Assembly: GCA_927443375.1 (NCBI GenBank)
Contig: CAKMKL010000172.1
Coordinates: 1-44,557 of the forward strand
From: an uncultured Paenibacillus sp.
Lineage (GTDB): Bacteria; Bacillota; Bacilli; Paenibacillales; Paenibacillaceae
DNA: 44,557 nucleotides
Direction: 5' to 3'
The first letter of the stretch is position 1. Each line of letters opens with the position of its first letter. The notes under the pieces were generated by a model, which was given only the letters and a program-made list of their open reading frames with translations, made no database searches and was not told the origin of the DNA. Positions 36,110 to 44,557 of the stretch are shown here, piece after piece. Both the position numbers and the translations under genes were made by a program.

Positions 36110-36571
36110 ATGGGGGAAACATCCGCTTCATCTTTTCCGATCGGGAAGTTAGCTATACTGCTTGCGGTTCTTCAGGAGCATGAATGGAAAAAGGTTATTG
36201 AGCAGGAGCTGGCTTCGCAGGACTTCCGCTATACGATCGGGCGGGTCGGGGCCATGGATATGATTAAAGTGATCGCAGCCATCGAAACAGCAGCCAAAAG
36301 CAATCACATTATCGATCCGGGTTCCTACCGGGAGGTGCATTCGCTGTATCATGCCATCATTGAGGCGATTCAGAGCATTGGCCGCGGCATCGTTCAGTTC
36401 GGCGATATTCTGCGCACGGTAGGGCTGACTTTTGCCATTGTACGAGGGAAGATGTCGGGTGCTGTAGAGCATGAAGGGGAATGGATAGCGGTATGTGCCT
36501 ACGGGACGATTGGTGCTCCCAAAAAGGGATTTGAGCATGAGGCCATCGGGTTTGGTTTTAATCATATTTAG
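36110..36571 (+). CDS. hutP: HutP, histidine-dependent antiterminator of the hut operon
   Basis: A 153-residue protein matching the HutP family along its length: IGKLAILLAVLQEHEWKKVI, FRYTIGRVGAMDMIKVIAAI, the metal/histidine site His77 and His81 (REVHSLYHAI), GDILRTVGLTFAIVRGK, and AYGTIGAPKKGFEHE with His143. These correspond to His73, His77 and His138 of the B. subtilis protein. With L-histidine and Mg2+ the hexamer binds NAG-rich RNA and prevents termination before hutH. GAGGAG lies about 9 nt before the ATG. A NAG array plus terminator follows the gene. Confidence 0.95.
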   Translation: MGETSASSFPIGKLAILLAVLQEHEWKKVIEQELASQDFRYTIGRVGAMDMIKVIAAIETAAKSNHIIDPGSYREVHSLYHAIIEAIQSIGRGIVQFGDILRTVGLTFAIVRGKMSGAVEHEGEWIAVCAYGTIGAPKKGFEHEAIGFGFNHI

Positions 36572-36618
36572 CAGGTGGAATGCTGAAGAAGTCACCTTAA
36601 CATGATCAAGCCGTAATT

Positions 36619-36670
36619 TAGTGATTAGTAATATAGAAGCCGGTACCTCTTATTAGGGTATGGGCTTTTT
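36619..36670 (+). promoter_or_regulatory. HutP-controlled leader: NAG triplets plus intrinsic terminator before hutH
   Basis: TAG triplets at 36619, 36626 and 36634 (4- and 5-nt spacers) precede a hairpin, AGCCGGTACC (36638-36647) against GGGTATGGGCT (36656-36666), and a T-run (36666-36670). The 11-mer TAGTGATTAGT is shared exactly with the array before hutP (35980-35990). This is the expected site where HutP relieves termination. Confidence 0.7.
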
Positions 36671-36697
36671 CTATTACTCATAAAGCAGGTGAAGCTC

Positions 36698-38251
36698 ATG
36701 TTGGAAATAGCTAAATCTACAGTGTTTATATACGGTAACTCTTTAACCATGGAGGAAGTCGTCAATGTAGCCCGGTATCACCACCACGTGGAGCTTAGTG
36801 AAGAGAGCTGCCGGAAAGTGGAGCATACCCGAAACTATGTAGAGAAGCTGCTGCGGGAGAAAAAGGTGGTATACGGCCTGACCACAGGCTTCGGCAAATT
36901 CAGCGATACGTATATCTCCCCGGAGGATACGAAGGCGCTGCAGCTCAACCTGATCCGCAGCCACAGCTGCGGGATCGGAGCGCCGTTTCCGGAGGAGGTC
37001 GTCCGGGCCATCCTGCTGCTGCGGATTAATGCGCTGGCCCTTGGCTACTCCGGCATCCGCCTGGAGGTCCTCCGGCTGATGATTGAACTGCTTAACAGGG
37101 GCATCGTGCCGGTGATCCCGGAAAAAGGCTCCCTGGGCGCAAGCGGGGACCTGGCCCCGTTATCGCATTTGGTGCTCGTCCTGATCGGTGAAGGCGAAGC
37201 CTATTACCGGGGAGTGCGGCTGCCGGGGGCAGAGGCGCTGGCTAAGGCAGGACTCACACCGATTGTACTGGAGGCCAAAGAAGGCCTGGCGCTGATTAAC
37301 GGAACGCAGGTCATGACGGCAGTCGGCACGCTGGCCTGCTGGGATGCGCTGAAGCTGGCGGACTGGGCGGACTGTGCGGCGGCATTGACCTGCGAGGCGC
37401 TGCTGGCGGTACGGGATGCTTTTGATCCGGCGACGCATGCGGTCCGGCCGCATAAGGGCCAGCAGCAGGCAGCCGCCAACATCCGGAATTTGACGGCCGG
37501 CAGCACCCTGATGACGAACCAGGGGGAGAAGCGGGTACAGGATGCCTATTCGCTGCGCTGCGCGCCGCAGGTTCACGGGGCGAGCAGGGACGCGCTGGCT
37601 TATATCGCGGAGAAGCTGAATATCGAGATGAATTCGGCGACGGATAATCCGCTGATTTTTGCCGATGAAGAGCGCGTAATCTCTGGCGGGAACTTTCACG
37701 GCCAGCCGGTTGCCCTGCCGATGGACCATCTGTCGGTCTGCGCGGCAGAGCTGGCCGATATTGCCGAACGGAGGATTGAGCGGCTGGTCAACCCGCAGCT
37801 GAACGAGGGGCTGCCCCCGTTTCTGACGCTTAACGGCGGGCTGCAATCCGGGTTCATGATCGCACAGTACGCTGCAGCAGCTGTCGTCTCGGAGAACAAA
37901 TCGCTGGCTCATCCGGCCAGTGTGGACTCCATTCCGTCCTCGGGCAATCAGGAGGATCATGTCAGCATGGGGACAATCGGGGCACGCAAGGCAGGGCAAA
38001 TCGTTGACAACGCCTATGCCGTACTGGCCATTGAGCTGCTCTGCGCGGCGCAGGCCATCGACTTCCGGGGGCCGCAGCGGCTCGGCAAAGGCACAAAGTG
38101 GCTCTATGACCGCTGCCGCGAGCAGGTTGCGGCGGTGAAGGAAGACCGCGTGCTCTCCGGCGATTTTGCCGCCATTGCAGAGTGGATGAAGGAGCCCGGC
38201 GTGCTGGACGGGTTAATGGACCAGGTGCCGTTTAGCGCCTGTGTGAAGTGA
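36698..38251 (+). CDS. hutH: Histidine ammonia-lyase
   Basis: A 517-residue enzyme. The MIO prosthetic group forms from Ala-Ser-Gly in GSLGASGDLAPLSHLVLVLI; the flanking YGLTTGFGKFSDTYI (catalytic Tyr) and NSATDNPLIF are also intact. It deaminates L-histidine to urocanate, the first step of histidine use. ATG 36698 is chosen for CAGGTGAAG upstream. GC-rich coding like the leftward hut genes. The gene ends facing the leftward hut operon, with 603 bp between them. Confidence 0.97.
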   Translation: MLEIAKSTVFIYGNSLTMEEVVNVARYHHHVELSEESCRKVEHTRNYVEKLLREKKVVYGLTTGFGKFSDTYISPEDTKALQLNLIRSHSCGIGAPFPEEVVRAILLLRINALALGYSGIRLEVLRLMIELLNRGIVPVIPEKGSLGASGDLAPLSHLVLVLIGEGEAYYRGVRLPGAEALAKAGLTPIVLEAKEGLALINGTQVMTAVGTLACWDALKLADWADCAAALTCEALLAVRDAFDPATHAVRPHKGQQQAAANIRNLTAGSTLMTNQGEKRVQDAYSLRCAPQVHGASRDALAYIAEKLNIEMNSATDNPLIFADEERVISGGNFHGQPVALPMDHLSVCAAELADIAERRIERLVNPQLNEGLPPFLTLNGGLQSGFMIAQYAAAAVVSENKSLAHPASVDSIPSSGNQEDHVSMGTIGARKAGQIVDNAYAVLAIELLCAAQAIDFRGPQRLGKGTKWLYDRCREQVAAVKEDRVLSGDFAAIAEWMKEPGVLDGLMDQVPFSACVK

Positions 38252-38581
38252 ATGGAGCAGGTGCCGAAAACGATGAGCTCCAAGCCACCCCAGAGCAAGC
38301 GAAGCAAGCGTGCAAATTACGCAAGGGGGATTGGAGCAGTAGGAGCGGTATCGTCCGCCTGCAAGCTTTCCGATGGAAAGCTCATTTCAGGAGCATGGGC
38401 ATTCTTCTGATTTTTGCTGAAAATATATTCTTCTCCGCAATCTTCTGGATGAAGGCGAAGTAATGGGATTTCCTCCAACTAAATTCCTCCGGGTGGAGCG
38501 GAGACTGACCCTAGTGGGAATTTCTCCCGTTAATTCTCCCCTTTGACTCAAATTCAGCGTTTTCCGGGAATTTAGCGGGAG
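38252..38581. repeat. Non-coding intergenic repeat-like region after hutH
   Basis: Part of the 603-bp gap 38252-38854. It holds a perfect small hairpin AGCTTTCC-GAT-GGAAAGCT (38364-38382) and degenerate tandem motifs such as TTAGCGGGAG, CTCCCGTTAA and CTAAATTCC in both orientations from 38470 on, leading into the inverted repeat at 38582. A 71-codon frame here lacks a ribosome binding site and ends in low-complexity hydrophobic sequence, so it is not called. Confidence 0.4.
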
Positions 38582-38660
38582 GTTTTTCGTCTAAATTCCG
38601 ATTTCCGCCGAAAATGAAAGAATTAGCGGGAGCTTTTCCAGCTAAACTTATCGATTGATC
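38582..38660 (+). repeat. Inverted repeat, left copy (79 bp)
   Basis: This stretch is the exact reverse complement of 44479-44557, from GTTTTTCGTCTAAATTCC to CTTATCGATTGATC, with no mismatch seen. The match may continue past the right window edge. Between the copies lie only the four leftward hut genes. Confidence 0.95.
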
Positions 38661-38721
38661 GTCTACTTATCAGGTTATAAACTTAATTGCGTTTTATATA
38701 ACAGGAAACGTTAGTTTACTG

Positions 38722-38772
38722 AAACAGCGACAGTCTAGGACTTTATTTTTTCGTCCTTTGCTGTCGCTGTTT
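38722..38772. terminator. Long two-part hairpin between convergent hut operons
   Basis: AAACAGCGACAG (38722-38733) pairs perfectly with CTGTCGCTGTTT (38761-38772); inside it AGGAC (38737-38741) pairs with GTCCT (38753-38757), leaving a T-rich loop. T-rich sequence follows on the plus side and A-rich precedes it, so it may end transcription from both directions. Confidence 0.55.
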
Positions 38773-38854
38773 TGAGTTTCCAGGGTCAGTCTAAAACTTT
38801 ATCTTCTGCTGCTGGCAAGCCGCAATCTGTACCATTTGCTTCATGATTACCCGT

Positions 38855-40186
38855 TTAAGCCAGGCTGCCCCATCTCTCAAATAATTCATCCACCCGTCTG
38901 CCTATTGTGGACTCGGACACCCCCATGAGCTTCCCGTCTTCAAAGACGATTCTGCCGCCTACAACGACCGTGGATACGGCTCCGGGCTGCATGGCGTAGA
39001 CCATGTTGGCGAACAGCTCTTTTCTCGGTGCCAGAGACAGATCGTGCGTATCAAGAGCCACGAAGTCTGCGTGCTGTCCAATCTCCAGGGAACCGACCGG
39101 CAGACGCAGAATTTCTCCGGCGCAGGAGGTTCCCATACGGTATACCTGATCAGCAGTGATGCACGTGCCGTCCAGCCGGCTGACCTTCTGCAAAAGCGCG
39201 CACATGCGCATCTCCTCATACACGCTGATCCGGTTGTTGCTGCAGCCGCCGTCCGTGCCGAGCGTTACCTTAACACCTGCCTGCAGCAGATCGGGAATCC
39301 GGGTGACCCCGTCCGCCAGGAACATATTGCTTGACGGACAATACGCCAGCGATCCTTTTCTCCGGCCGATCAGCTCAATCTCGGAATCCTCCAGCCAGAC
39401 CAGATGGATGGCGATCATCCGCTCGTCCAGCACGCCCAGCGAATCGAGATAATGCACAGGCCGGAGTCCGTAGTTCTGCAGCGTCTCCTCGACCTCGAAC
39501 ATCTCCTCAGCTACATGGATATGAAACGGCGTATCCAGCTCCTGCGCCAGCCGGTGGCCGGCCTTGATCATCTCCGGCGAAGCCGCATGCGGACTGTGCG
39601 GAGCGGGATGAACCGTAACCATAGGATTGCCCTGATATTTATTGGCCAGCAGCCTCGTCCGCTCTACAGCTTCATTCACCGTTTCCCGGTAGGCCAGCGG
39701 CGCACCTGCCCAGTCATACATGGTCCGGGCGAAGACCAGGCGTATGCCCAGATCGTTTGCCGCCCGGATCACGGCCTCGTCATGCGCCGTGCCTCCGTTG
39801 TGCACGTAGAAGAAGTCACTGACCGTTGTTACGCCGTAGCGCAGCATCTCTCCGAATGCGAGCAGCGCCCCGGTATAAATGGCTTCTTCGTCCAGCAGCG
39901 GAGTGTACCGGTACAGTGCCTGATCCCGCCATTCCAGAAAAGACTTATCAATCGCAATCCCGCGCAGCAGGCTCTGAAACGAGTGATTATGCGAGTTGAC
40001 GGTGCCGGGGACGATGGCTTTTCCCTTCCACCGGATATGTGTTGCGTCCGGATAACGGTTCAGCAGCGCGTCACGGTCCCCCGTATCTGCTATCCTCCCG
40101 CCGTCCACCAGCAAAGCACCGTTTGATTTAAACTGATCCTGCATGTACACCGCATCTGCCGAATATATCTTCCGCAAGGGGTTCAT
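38855..40186 (-). CDS. Amidohydrolase, likely formimidoylglutamate deiminase-like (HutF-like)
   Basis: A 443-residue metal-dependent amidohydrolase of the ATZ/TRZ and deaminase group. Metal ligands: NSHNHSFQSLLRG (H-x-H, about residues 65-68), HIHVAEE, MIAIHLVWL and LGTDGG. The stretch SFLEWRDQALYRYTPLLDEE and GVTTVSDFFYVHNGG follow the pattern of HutF (W-R, M/L-Y-R, E/D-F-x-Y-x-H). In a hut operon without HutG the most sensible substrate is N-formimino-L-glutamate, giving N-formylglutamate and ammonia. 8-oxoguanine or another purine deaminase is the alternative. It is the last gene of the leftward operon, 9 bp after the M20 gene. Confidence 0.75.
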   Translation of the reverse strand: MNPLRKIYSADAVYMQDQFKSNGALLVDGGRIADTGDRDALLNRYPDATHIRWKGKAIVPGTVNSHNHSFQSLLRGIAIDKSFLEWRDQALYRYTPLLDEEAIYTGALLAFGEMLRYGVTTVSDFFYVHNGGTAHDEAVIRAANDLGIRLVFARTMYDWAGAPLAYRETVNEAVERTRLLANKYQGNPMVTVHPAPHSPHAASPEMIKAGHRLAQELDTPFHIHVAEEMFEVEETLQNYGLRPVHYLDSLGVLDERMIAIHLVWLEDSEIELIGRRKGSLAYCPSSNMFLADGVTRIPDLLQAGVKVTLGTDGGCSNNRISVYEEMRMCALLQKVSRLDGTCITADQVYRMGTSCAGEILRLPVGSLEIGQHADFVALDTHDLSLAPRKELFANMVYAMQPGAVSTVVVGGRIVFEDGKLMGVSESTIGRRVDELFERWGSLA

Positions 40187-40195
40187 CCTCCTGCC

Positions 40196-41470
40196 TTATA
40201 GGCTTAATTGTCCATCCAGTGCCAAAATAGTCTGCAGCAGCACATTGCCGGCCTGCTCAATATCCTCTATGCGACTCTCCTCCTCCGGGCAGTGACTTTT
40301 CCCGCCAAGGCTGGGTACGAACAGCATACCCGCTCTGGTCAGAGCAGCCATATGTGTGGCATCATGACCGGCCATGCTGCCGAGCTTAAGGCTCTGAATC
40401 CCCAGCCGGCCGGTCTGCTCTGCGAACGACGTAATCAGCAGCGGATCCATCGGCTGGGGCGGCTGATCCAGAATCAGCCGCCGGTTCAGCCGCAGCCCCC
40501 TGCGCTCCGCAATAGACGCAGCCTGCCTGCCCCAGGCTTCCATGACCTCCCCGATCTGCGGGTGCTGCTCTCCTCTAGCCTCCAGATGGAAGACAACTCT
40601 CTCCGGAATAATGTTGGCCGCATTCGGCTCGTTTCTAATCCGGCCAACTGTGCCGACCACTTCCTCCGCCGGATGCTCCCGGCAGACCGCTTCGAAGACC
40701 AGCATCATTTCGGATGCCCCCATCAGCGCATCCTTGCGGTCCGCCATCAGGGTCGTTCCGGCATGATTGGCTTCTCCCGTAACGGTGATTTCTTCGCGGT
40801 AAATTCCGGTTATTGCGGTTACGATGCCAACAGGGACAGCACGGTCCAGCAGCCTTTTGCCCTGCTCAATATGAACCTCAAGAAAAGCCGCCAGCTCCTC
40901 CGGACTTCGCCGGGCCCGCTCGAAATGCCCGGGGTCACCGCCCGCCAGACGCAGCGCATCTGTAAGGAGCTGTCCCTGCTCATTGTGCACTCCGCTGAGA
41001 TCCTCCCGGCTGAGCTTCCCCGATACCGCCCGGCTGCCAAACGTGGACAGTCCGAAGGGATTCGGCTCCTCTGCACTGAAGGAGACCAGCTCCAGCGGGT
41101 GGCGGGTAACGACATGGTTATCCGCCAGCACGCTCATAACTTCCAGAGCCAGAAGAACACCAAGCGCACCATCGTATTTGCCGCCGTTAGGCACGGTATC
41201 GATATGGGAGCCAAAGGCAATGACGGGCAGGTTATCCGCAACGCCGTTTCTCCGCGCCCAGATATTGGCCGCCTCATCCACCCTGACCTCCAGCTGCAGA
41301 CGGAACAGCTCCTGCTCCAGCCATTCCCGCGCGGCAAGCTCAGATACCGTAAACGTGGTCCGGTCGAGCCCTCCGGTGACTTCATTGAAGCCAAACCGGG
41401 CTAAAGCTCCGATATGATTTTGAAGTCTGGCGGCATTAATCCGCAGTTCATTCATCCGCAAACCGGTCAT
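40196..41470 (-). CDS. M20-family Zn amidase (N-carbamoylase/allantoate amidohydrolase type)
   Basis: A 424-residue hydantoinase/carbamoylase-family peptidase M20. The two-metal site is complete: FGSHIDTV (His), GGKYDGALG (Asp), FSAEEPNPFG (Glu-Glu), LEVHIEQG (His) and GGKSHCPEE (His). NHAGTTLMADRKDAL is the dimerisation-domain substrate loop. Family members cleave N-carbamoyl, N-formyl or allantoate amide bonds. It overlaps the hutI stop by 4 bp (ATGA) and precedes the HutF-like gene, so deformylating N-formylglutamate to glutamate is the inferred job, replacing HutG. Confidence 0.85.
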   Translation of the reverse strand: MTGLRMNELRINAARLQNHIGALARFGFNEVTGGLDRTTFTVSELAAREWLEQELFRLQLEVRVDEAANIWARRNGVADNLPVIAFGSHIDTVPNGGKYDGALGVLLALEVMSVLADNHVVTRHPLELVSFSAEEPNPFGLSTFGSRAVSGKLSREDLSGVHNEQGQLLTDALRLAGGDPGHFERARRSPEELAAFLEVHIEQGKRLLDRAVPVGIVTAITGIYREEITVTGEANHAGTTLMADRKDALMGASEMMLVFEAVCREHPAEEVVGTVGRIRNEPNAANIIPERVVFHLEARGEQHPQIGEVMEAWGRQAASIAERRGLRLNRRLILDQPPQPMDPLLITSFAEQTGRLGIQSLKLGSMAGHDATHMAALTRAGMLFVPSLGGKSHCPEEESRIEDIEQAGNVLLQTILALDGQLSL

Positions 41471-42744
41471 GCAAGCACCCTCTTTCCATCCCGGATCACA
41501 ATCTCTCCCTTTTTGAGCACCGTATCGGTCAAATTCACGGCATAGTGGTACTGTATATAGAGATAATTAGGCGCATCGAACATCACAAGATCAGCCTGCT
41601 TCCCCACTTCAATGCTGCCGATGGTTGCTGCACGGCCAATCGCATGGGCAGCATTGATCGTACAGGCGGTCAGCACCTCAGCCGGGTTCATCCGCATCGT
41701 TAAGCAGGCCAGATTCATGATAAAAGGCAGCGATTCCGTCGGCGAGGAGCCGGGATTGCGGTCGGTCGACAACGCGACAGGCACACCGGCAGTAATCATC
41801 GCCCGCGCATCAGCCGGAGGAGCCATCAGGAAAAAGGCTGTGCCAGGCAGCAGAACGGCAATCACCCCCTGCTCTGCCATCTGCCGGATCCCCTCCTTGG
41901 AGGCATGAAGCAGATGGTCGGCCGAGACGGCGCCAAGCTCAGCGGCCAGCTCCGCCCCGCCGCAGGATACCAGCTCATCGGCGTGGATTTTCGGCTTCAG
42001 CCCCCATCTTTTGCCTGCTTCCAGAATGTCCCGGGACTGTTCCACGGTAAAAACCCCTTCCTCGCAGAACACATCGCAGAACTCCGCCAGACCTTCACGG
42101 GCCACCGCCGGGATCATTTCCCCGGTCACCATCCGGACAAAAGCATCCGCATCACCCTTATACTCCGCCGGAACCGCATGTGCGCCCATAAATGTCGATA
42201 CCAGCTCCACCGGATGTGCGGCGTCCAGCCGGCGCACTACCCGTAATTGCTTCAATTCATCGGAGAGCCGCAGACCATACCCGCTTTTCGCTTCGATTGT
42301 CGTGACCCCATGGGCGAGGAAGCGGTCCAGCCGCCGCACGGTCTCGGCCATCAGCTGCTCCTCCGTGGCTTCACGGGTGCGCTCAGTTGTATAAAGAATT
42401 CCGCCACCAGCCTGCAAAATATCCAGATATTTAGCGCCCTGAAGCCGCAGATTCAGCTCAAACTCCCTGGACCCGGCAAAAACGATATGGGTATGCGGGT
42501 CAATGAGCCCCGGAGTAACGGTCTTCCCGGCTGCAGACAGTACCGTAACCGGCTTATCCCCGGCGTGCTCCTTAACATAACGGCTGGCCTCCCCGCTGCT
42601 GCCCACGAACACGAAAATCCCGTCATCGATGACAATACCGCCGTCCTCTATAAGTCTAAGCTCTTCCATTTCTGTGCCCGTCTTTGGCTTCGTGCTGGCT
42701 CCGCCCAGCGTAGCAATCTGGGCTGCACCATGAATATGGATCAT
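41467..42744 (-). CDS. hutI: Imidazolonepropionase
   Basis: A 425-residue amidohydrolase. PGLIDPHTHIVFAGSREFE (H-x-H metal ligands), LQAGGGILYTTERTRE, ESKSGYGL-type motif here as IEAKSGYGLRL, FMGAHAVP, KIHADEL (His) and LSTDRNPG (Asp). It opens imidazolone propionate to N-formimino-L-glutamate. ATG 42744 is chosen because AAAGGAG lies upstream and a 19-bp gap to hutU results; the frame opens upstream but would overlap hutU by 74 bp. Confidence 0.96.
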   Translation of the reverse strand: MIHIHGAAQIATLGGASTKPKTGTEMEELRLIEDGGIVIDDGIFVFVGSSGEASRYVKEHAGDKPVTVLSAAGKTVTPGLIDPHTHIVFAGSREFELNLRLQGAKYLDILQAGGGILYTTERTREATEEQLMAETVRRLDRFLAHGVTTIEAKSGYGLRLSDELKQLRVVRRLDAAHPVELVSTFMGAHAVPAEYKGDADAFVRMVTGEMIPAVAREGLAEFCDVFCEEGVFTVEQSRDILEAGKRWGLKPKIHADELVSCGGAELAAELGAVSADHLLHASKEGIRQMAEQGVIAVLLPGTAFFLMAPPADARAMITAGVPVALSTDRNPGSSPTESLPFIMNLACLTMRMNPAEVLTACTINAAHAIGRAATIGSIEVGKQADLVMFDAPNYLYIQYHYAVNLTDTVLKKGEIVIRDGKRVLA

Positions 42745-42763
42745 ATAGGCTGCTCCTTTCCCC

Positions 42764-44425
42764 TTAATCCAGCATGGGCATGCGGATACCGTGGGCCCGG
42801 GCCGTCTCCACGGCCAGCGGATATCCCGCATCGGCATGGCGGACGACCCCCATGCCGGGGTCTGTCGTCAGCACCCGCTCAAGCCTTGCTTCCGCTTCTT
42901 TCGTACCGTCCGCTACCACTACCATACCCGCGTGCTGGGAATATCCCATCCCCACGCCTCCGCCATGGTGAAGGGAGACCCAGCTGGCCCCGGCAGCCGT
43001 ATTGACCATCGCGTTCAGCAGCGGCCAATCAGAAATGGCGTCACTGCCGTCCAGCATAGCTTCGGTCTCCCGGTTCGGCGATGCCACTGATCCGGCGTCG
43101 AGATGATCCCGGCCGATCACAACCGGCGCGGATAGCTTCCCGGAGGCTACCATATCATTGATAATCCGGCCGAACCTGGCCCGTTCACCATAGCCAAGCC
43201 AGCAGATCCGGGCCGGCAGGCCCTGGAAGGCAATTTTCTCCCGGGCGAGAGTAATCCATCTCTGCAGCCCTGCATTTTCCGGGAAGGCCTGCATAATCGC
43301 TGCATCGGTCTTGTAGATATCTTCGGGATCACCCGACAGGGCTACCCAGCGGAACGGCCCTTTCCCCTCGCAGAATTGCGGGCGGATATAGGCGGGAACA
43401 AAGCCGGGGAAATGAAACGCCTGACTGACGCCTTGATCATAAGCCACCTGGCGGATGTTGTTGCCGTAATCGAAGGTAACGGCTCCCTTGCTCTGCAATT
43501 CAAGCATCGCTTCGACATGCCGGGCGATGCTCTTTTTCGCTAGTGCAGTGTATTCCTGCGGGTTCTCCAGCCGGAGCTGCCTTCCGGTCTTGATAGTGAA
43601 CCCGGCAGGTACATATCCGTTCAGCGGATCATGGGCCGACGTCTGGTCGGTGAGAATGTCCGGAACGAACCCGTGCGCGATCATCCGCGGCAGCAGCTCC
43701 GCCGCATTGCCCAAAAGGCCGATGGACAGCGGACGCCCCGCGCTTCTGGCGGCTTCTGCCATGGACAGCGCTTCTTCCATCGTCTCTATTAGAACATCAC
43801 AGTACTTCGACTGGATACGCTTCTCGATCCGGGTCCGGTCCACATCAATACCTATGAATACTCCGTCATTCATCGTTACGGCCAGCGGCTGGGCACCCCC
43901 CATTCCGCCGAGGCCTGCACTGAGGGTGATCGTCCCTTTCAGCGTGCCGCCGAAATGCTGTCTGGCACACTCCGCGAAGGTCTCATAGGTCCCCTGGACA
44001 ATTCCTTGCGTACCGATGTAGATCCAGCTGCCCGCCGTCATCTGCCCGTACATGGCCAGCCCTTTTTGGTCCAGCTCATGAAAGGTGTCCCAGTTAGCCC
44101 AGGCCGGAACCAGATTGGAATTCGCCAGCAGAATACGCGGGGCATCCGGATGGGTACGGAACACGGCCACCGGTTTGCCGGATTGAATCAGCAGCGTTTC
44201 ATCATTCGCCAGAGTGGTCAGCGACTGGACGATTGCGTCATAGCTAGCCCAGTTGCGTGCTGCTTTACCAATGCCTCCATAGACAACAAGCTGCCCGGGA
44301 TGCTCCGCCACCTCGGGATCCAGATTGTTCATCAGCATGCGCAGCGCGGCTTCCTGCACCCAGCCTTTGGTATTCAGCCTGCTGCCTCTCGGCGCGCGGC
44401 AGACTCTCTCCTCGTTATGGCTCAT
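42764..44425 (-). CDS. hutU: Urocanate hydratase
   Basis: A 553-residue NAD-dependent urocanase of full length. Conserved [40 protein letters not shown] (NAD-binding glycine-rich), [18 protein letters not shown] and GCCWLGYG-type motif here as [15 protein letters not shown] with the conserved Cys. It turns urocanate into imidazolone propionate. AAAGGAG is about 10 nt before the ATG. First gene of the leftward operon; its promoter is not clearly visible and the upstream 132 bp contain the right inverted repeat but no NAG-triplet array. Confidence 0.97.
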   Translation of the reverse strand: MSHNEERVCRAPRGSRLNTKGWVQEAALRMLMNNLDPEVAEHPGQLVVYGGIGKAARNWASYDAIVQSLTTLANDETLLIQSGKPVAVFRTHPDAPRILLANSNLVPAWANWDTFHELDQKGLAMYGQMTAGSWIYIGTQGIVQGTYETFAECARQHFGGTLKGTITLSAGLGGMGGAQPLAVTMNDGVFIGIDVDRTRIEKRIQSKYCDVLIETMEEALSMAEAARSAGRPLSIGLLGNAAELLPRMIAHGFVPDILTDQTSAHDPLNGYVPAGFTIKTGRQLRLENPQEYTALAKKSIARHVEAMLELQSKGAVTFDYGNNIRQVAYDQGVSQAFHFPGFVPAYIRPQFCEGKGPFRWVALSGDPEDIYKTDAAIMQAFPENAGLQRWITLAREKIAFQGLPARICWLGYGERARFGRIINDMVASGKLSAPVVIGRDHLDAGSVASPNRETEAMLDGSDAISDWPLLNAMVNTAAGASWVSLHHGGGVGMGYSQHAGMVVVADGTKEAEARLERVLTTDPGMGVVRHADAGYPLAVETARAHGIRMPMLD

Positions 44426-44478
44426 ATGAGTTGATCTCCTTTCAAAATAGGCGGTGATGCTGCAAACACTGTAAATGT

Positions 44479-44557
44479 GATCAATCGATAAGTTTAGCTG
44501 GAAAAGCTCCCGCTAATTCTTTCATTTTCGGCGGAAATCGGAATTTAGACGAAAAAC
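44479..44557 (-). repeat. Inverted repeat, right copy (at least 79 bp)
   Basis: Exact reverse complement of 38582-38660, lying 54 bp upstream of hutU and reaching the window edge, so the copy may be longer. With the left copy it brackets the leftward hut block. Confidence 0.95.

Noticed and set aside
38248..38463. 71-codon ORF after hutH
   Set aside because: No ribosome binding site, overlaps the hutH stop, contains a perfect hairpin and repeat-like sequence.
40208..41404. 398-codon plus-strand ORF opposite the M20 gene
   Set aside because: It is the antisense shadow of a GC-rich gene; no domain is recognisable and the opposite strand has a complete M20 metal site.
42247..43005. 252-codon plus-strand ORF opposite hutI and hutU
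   Set aside because: It spans two well-supported genes on the other strand and has no recognisable motif.
44426..44478. HutP array or clear promoter upstream of hutU
   Set aside because: NAG triplets are not periodic here, and the TTTACA and TATTTT boxes are about 20 bp apart.

Overview
The window looks like a chromosomal segment of a Paenibacillus-type Firmicute. The evidence is mid-range GC, strong GGAGG ribosome binding sites with many GTG/TTG starts, S-layer-homology protein, a paeninodin-type lasso peptide cluster, LytTR signalling and a HutP-controlled histidine utilisation locus. No tRNA, rRNA, CRISPR array or transposase gene was seen.

Region 1 (1-8115, minus strand): the N-terminal part of an exported SLH protein, then a lasso peptide operon read leftwards from a promoter near 8100, in the order C (cyclase), A (precursor), K (HPr-kinase-like), B1 (RRE), B2 (protease), N (nucleotidyltransferase), D (ABC exporter). 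The precursor carries a predicted 40-residue core (ring Ala1-Asp9, tail of 31 residues ending in Ser), much longer than the usual lasso core. A strong hairpin separates A from K.

Region 2 (8.6-26.5 kb, plus strand): an exopolysaccharide cluster of Wzx/Wzy type. It encodes a Wzz-like modulator and a BY-kinase, GalU, an initiating sugar phosphotransferase, GDP-fucose synthesis (Gmd, Fcl, ManC), UDP-glucose dehydrogenase, flippase, polymerase-like protein, four or five glycosyltransferases and an acyltransferase. The phosphomannomutase-like gene has lost every catalytic loop and is probably a pseudoenzyme.

Region 3 (26.6-34.7 kb): an XRE regulator, several small unknown or membrane proteins, an ArsR-SRPBCC pair, the remnant of an epimerase gene, a divergent GHKL-kinase/LytTR regulator with a Nat/Bcr-type ABC transporter and a likely LytTR operator between them, and an MsrA-MsrB fusion whose MsrB half lacks its catalytic residues.

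Region 4 (34.8-44.5 kb): a disrupted B12-binding (CarH-like motif) gene joined out of frame to an HPt domain, then the histidine utilisation genes. hutP and hutH read rightwards with HutP-type NAG-triplet arrays before each; hutU, hutI, an M20 amidase and a HutF-like amidohydrolase read leftwards. The leftward block is bracketed by a perfect inverted repeat of at least 79 bp, and flipping it would recreate the canonical hutPHUI order. FIGLU is probably degraded by deiminase plus amidase rather than by HutG.
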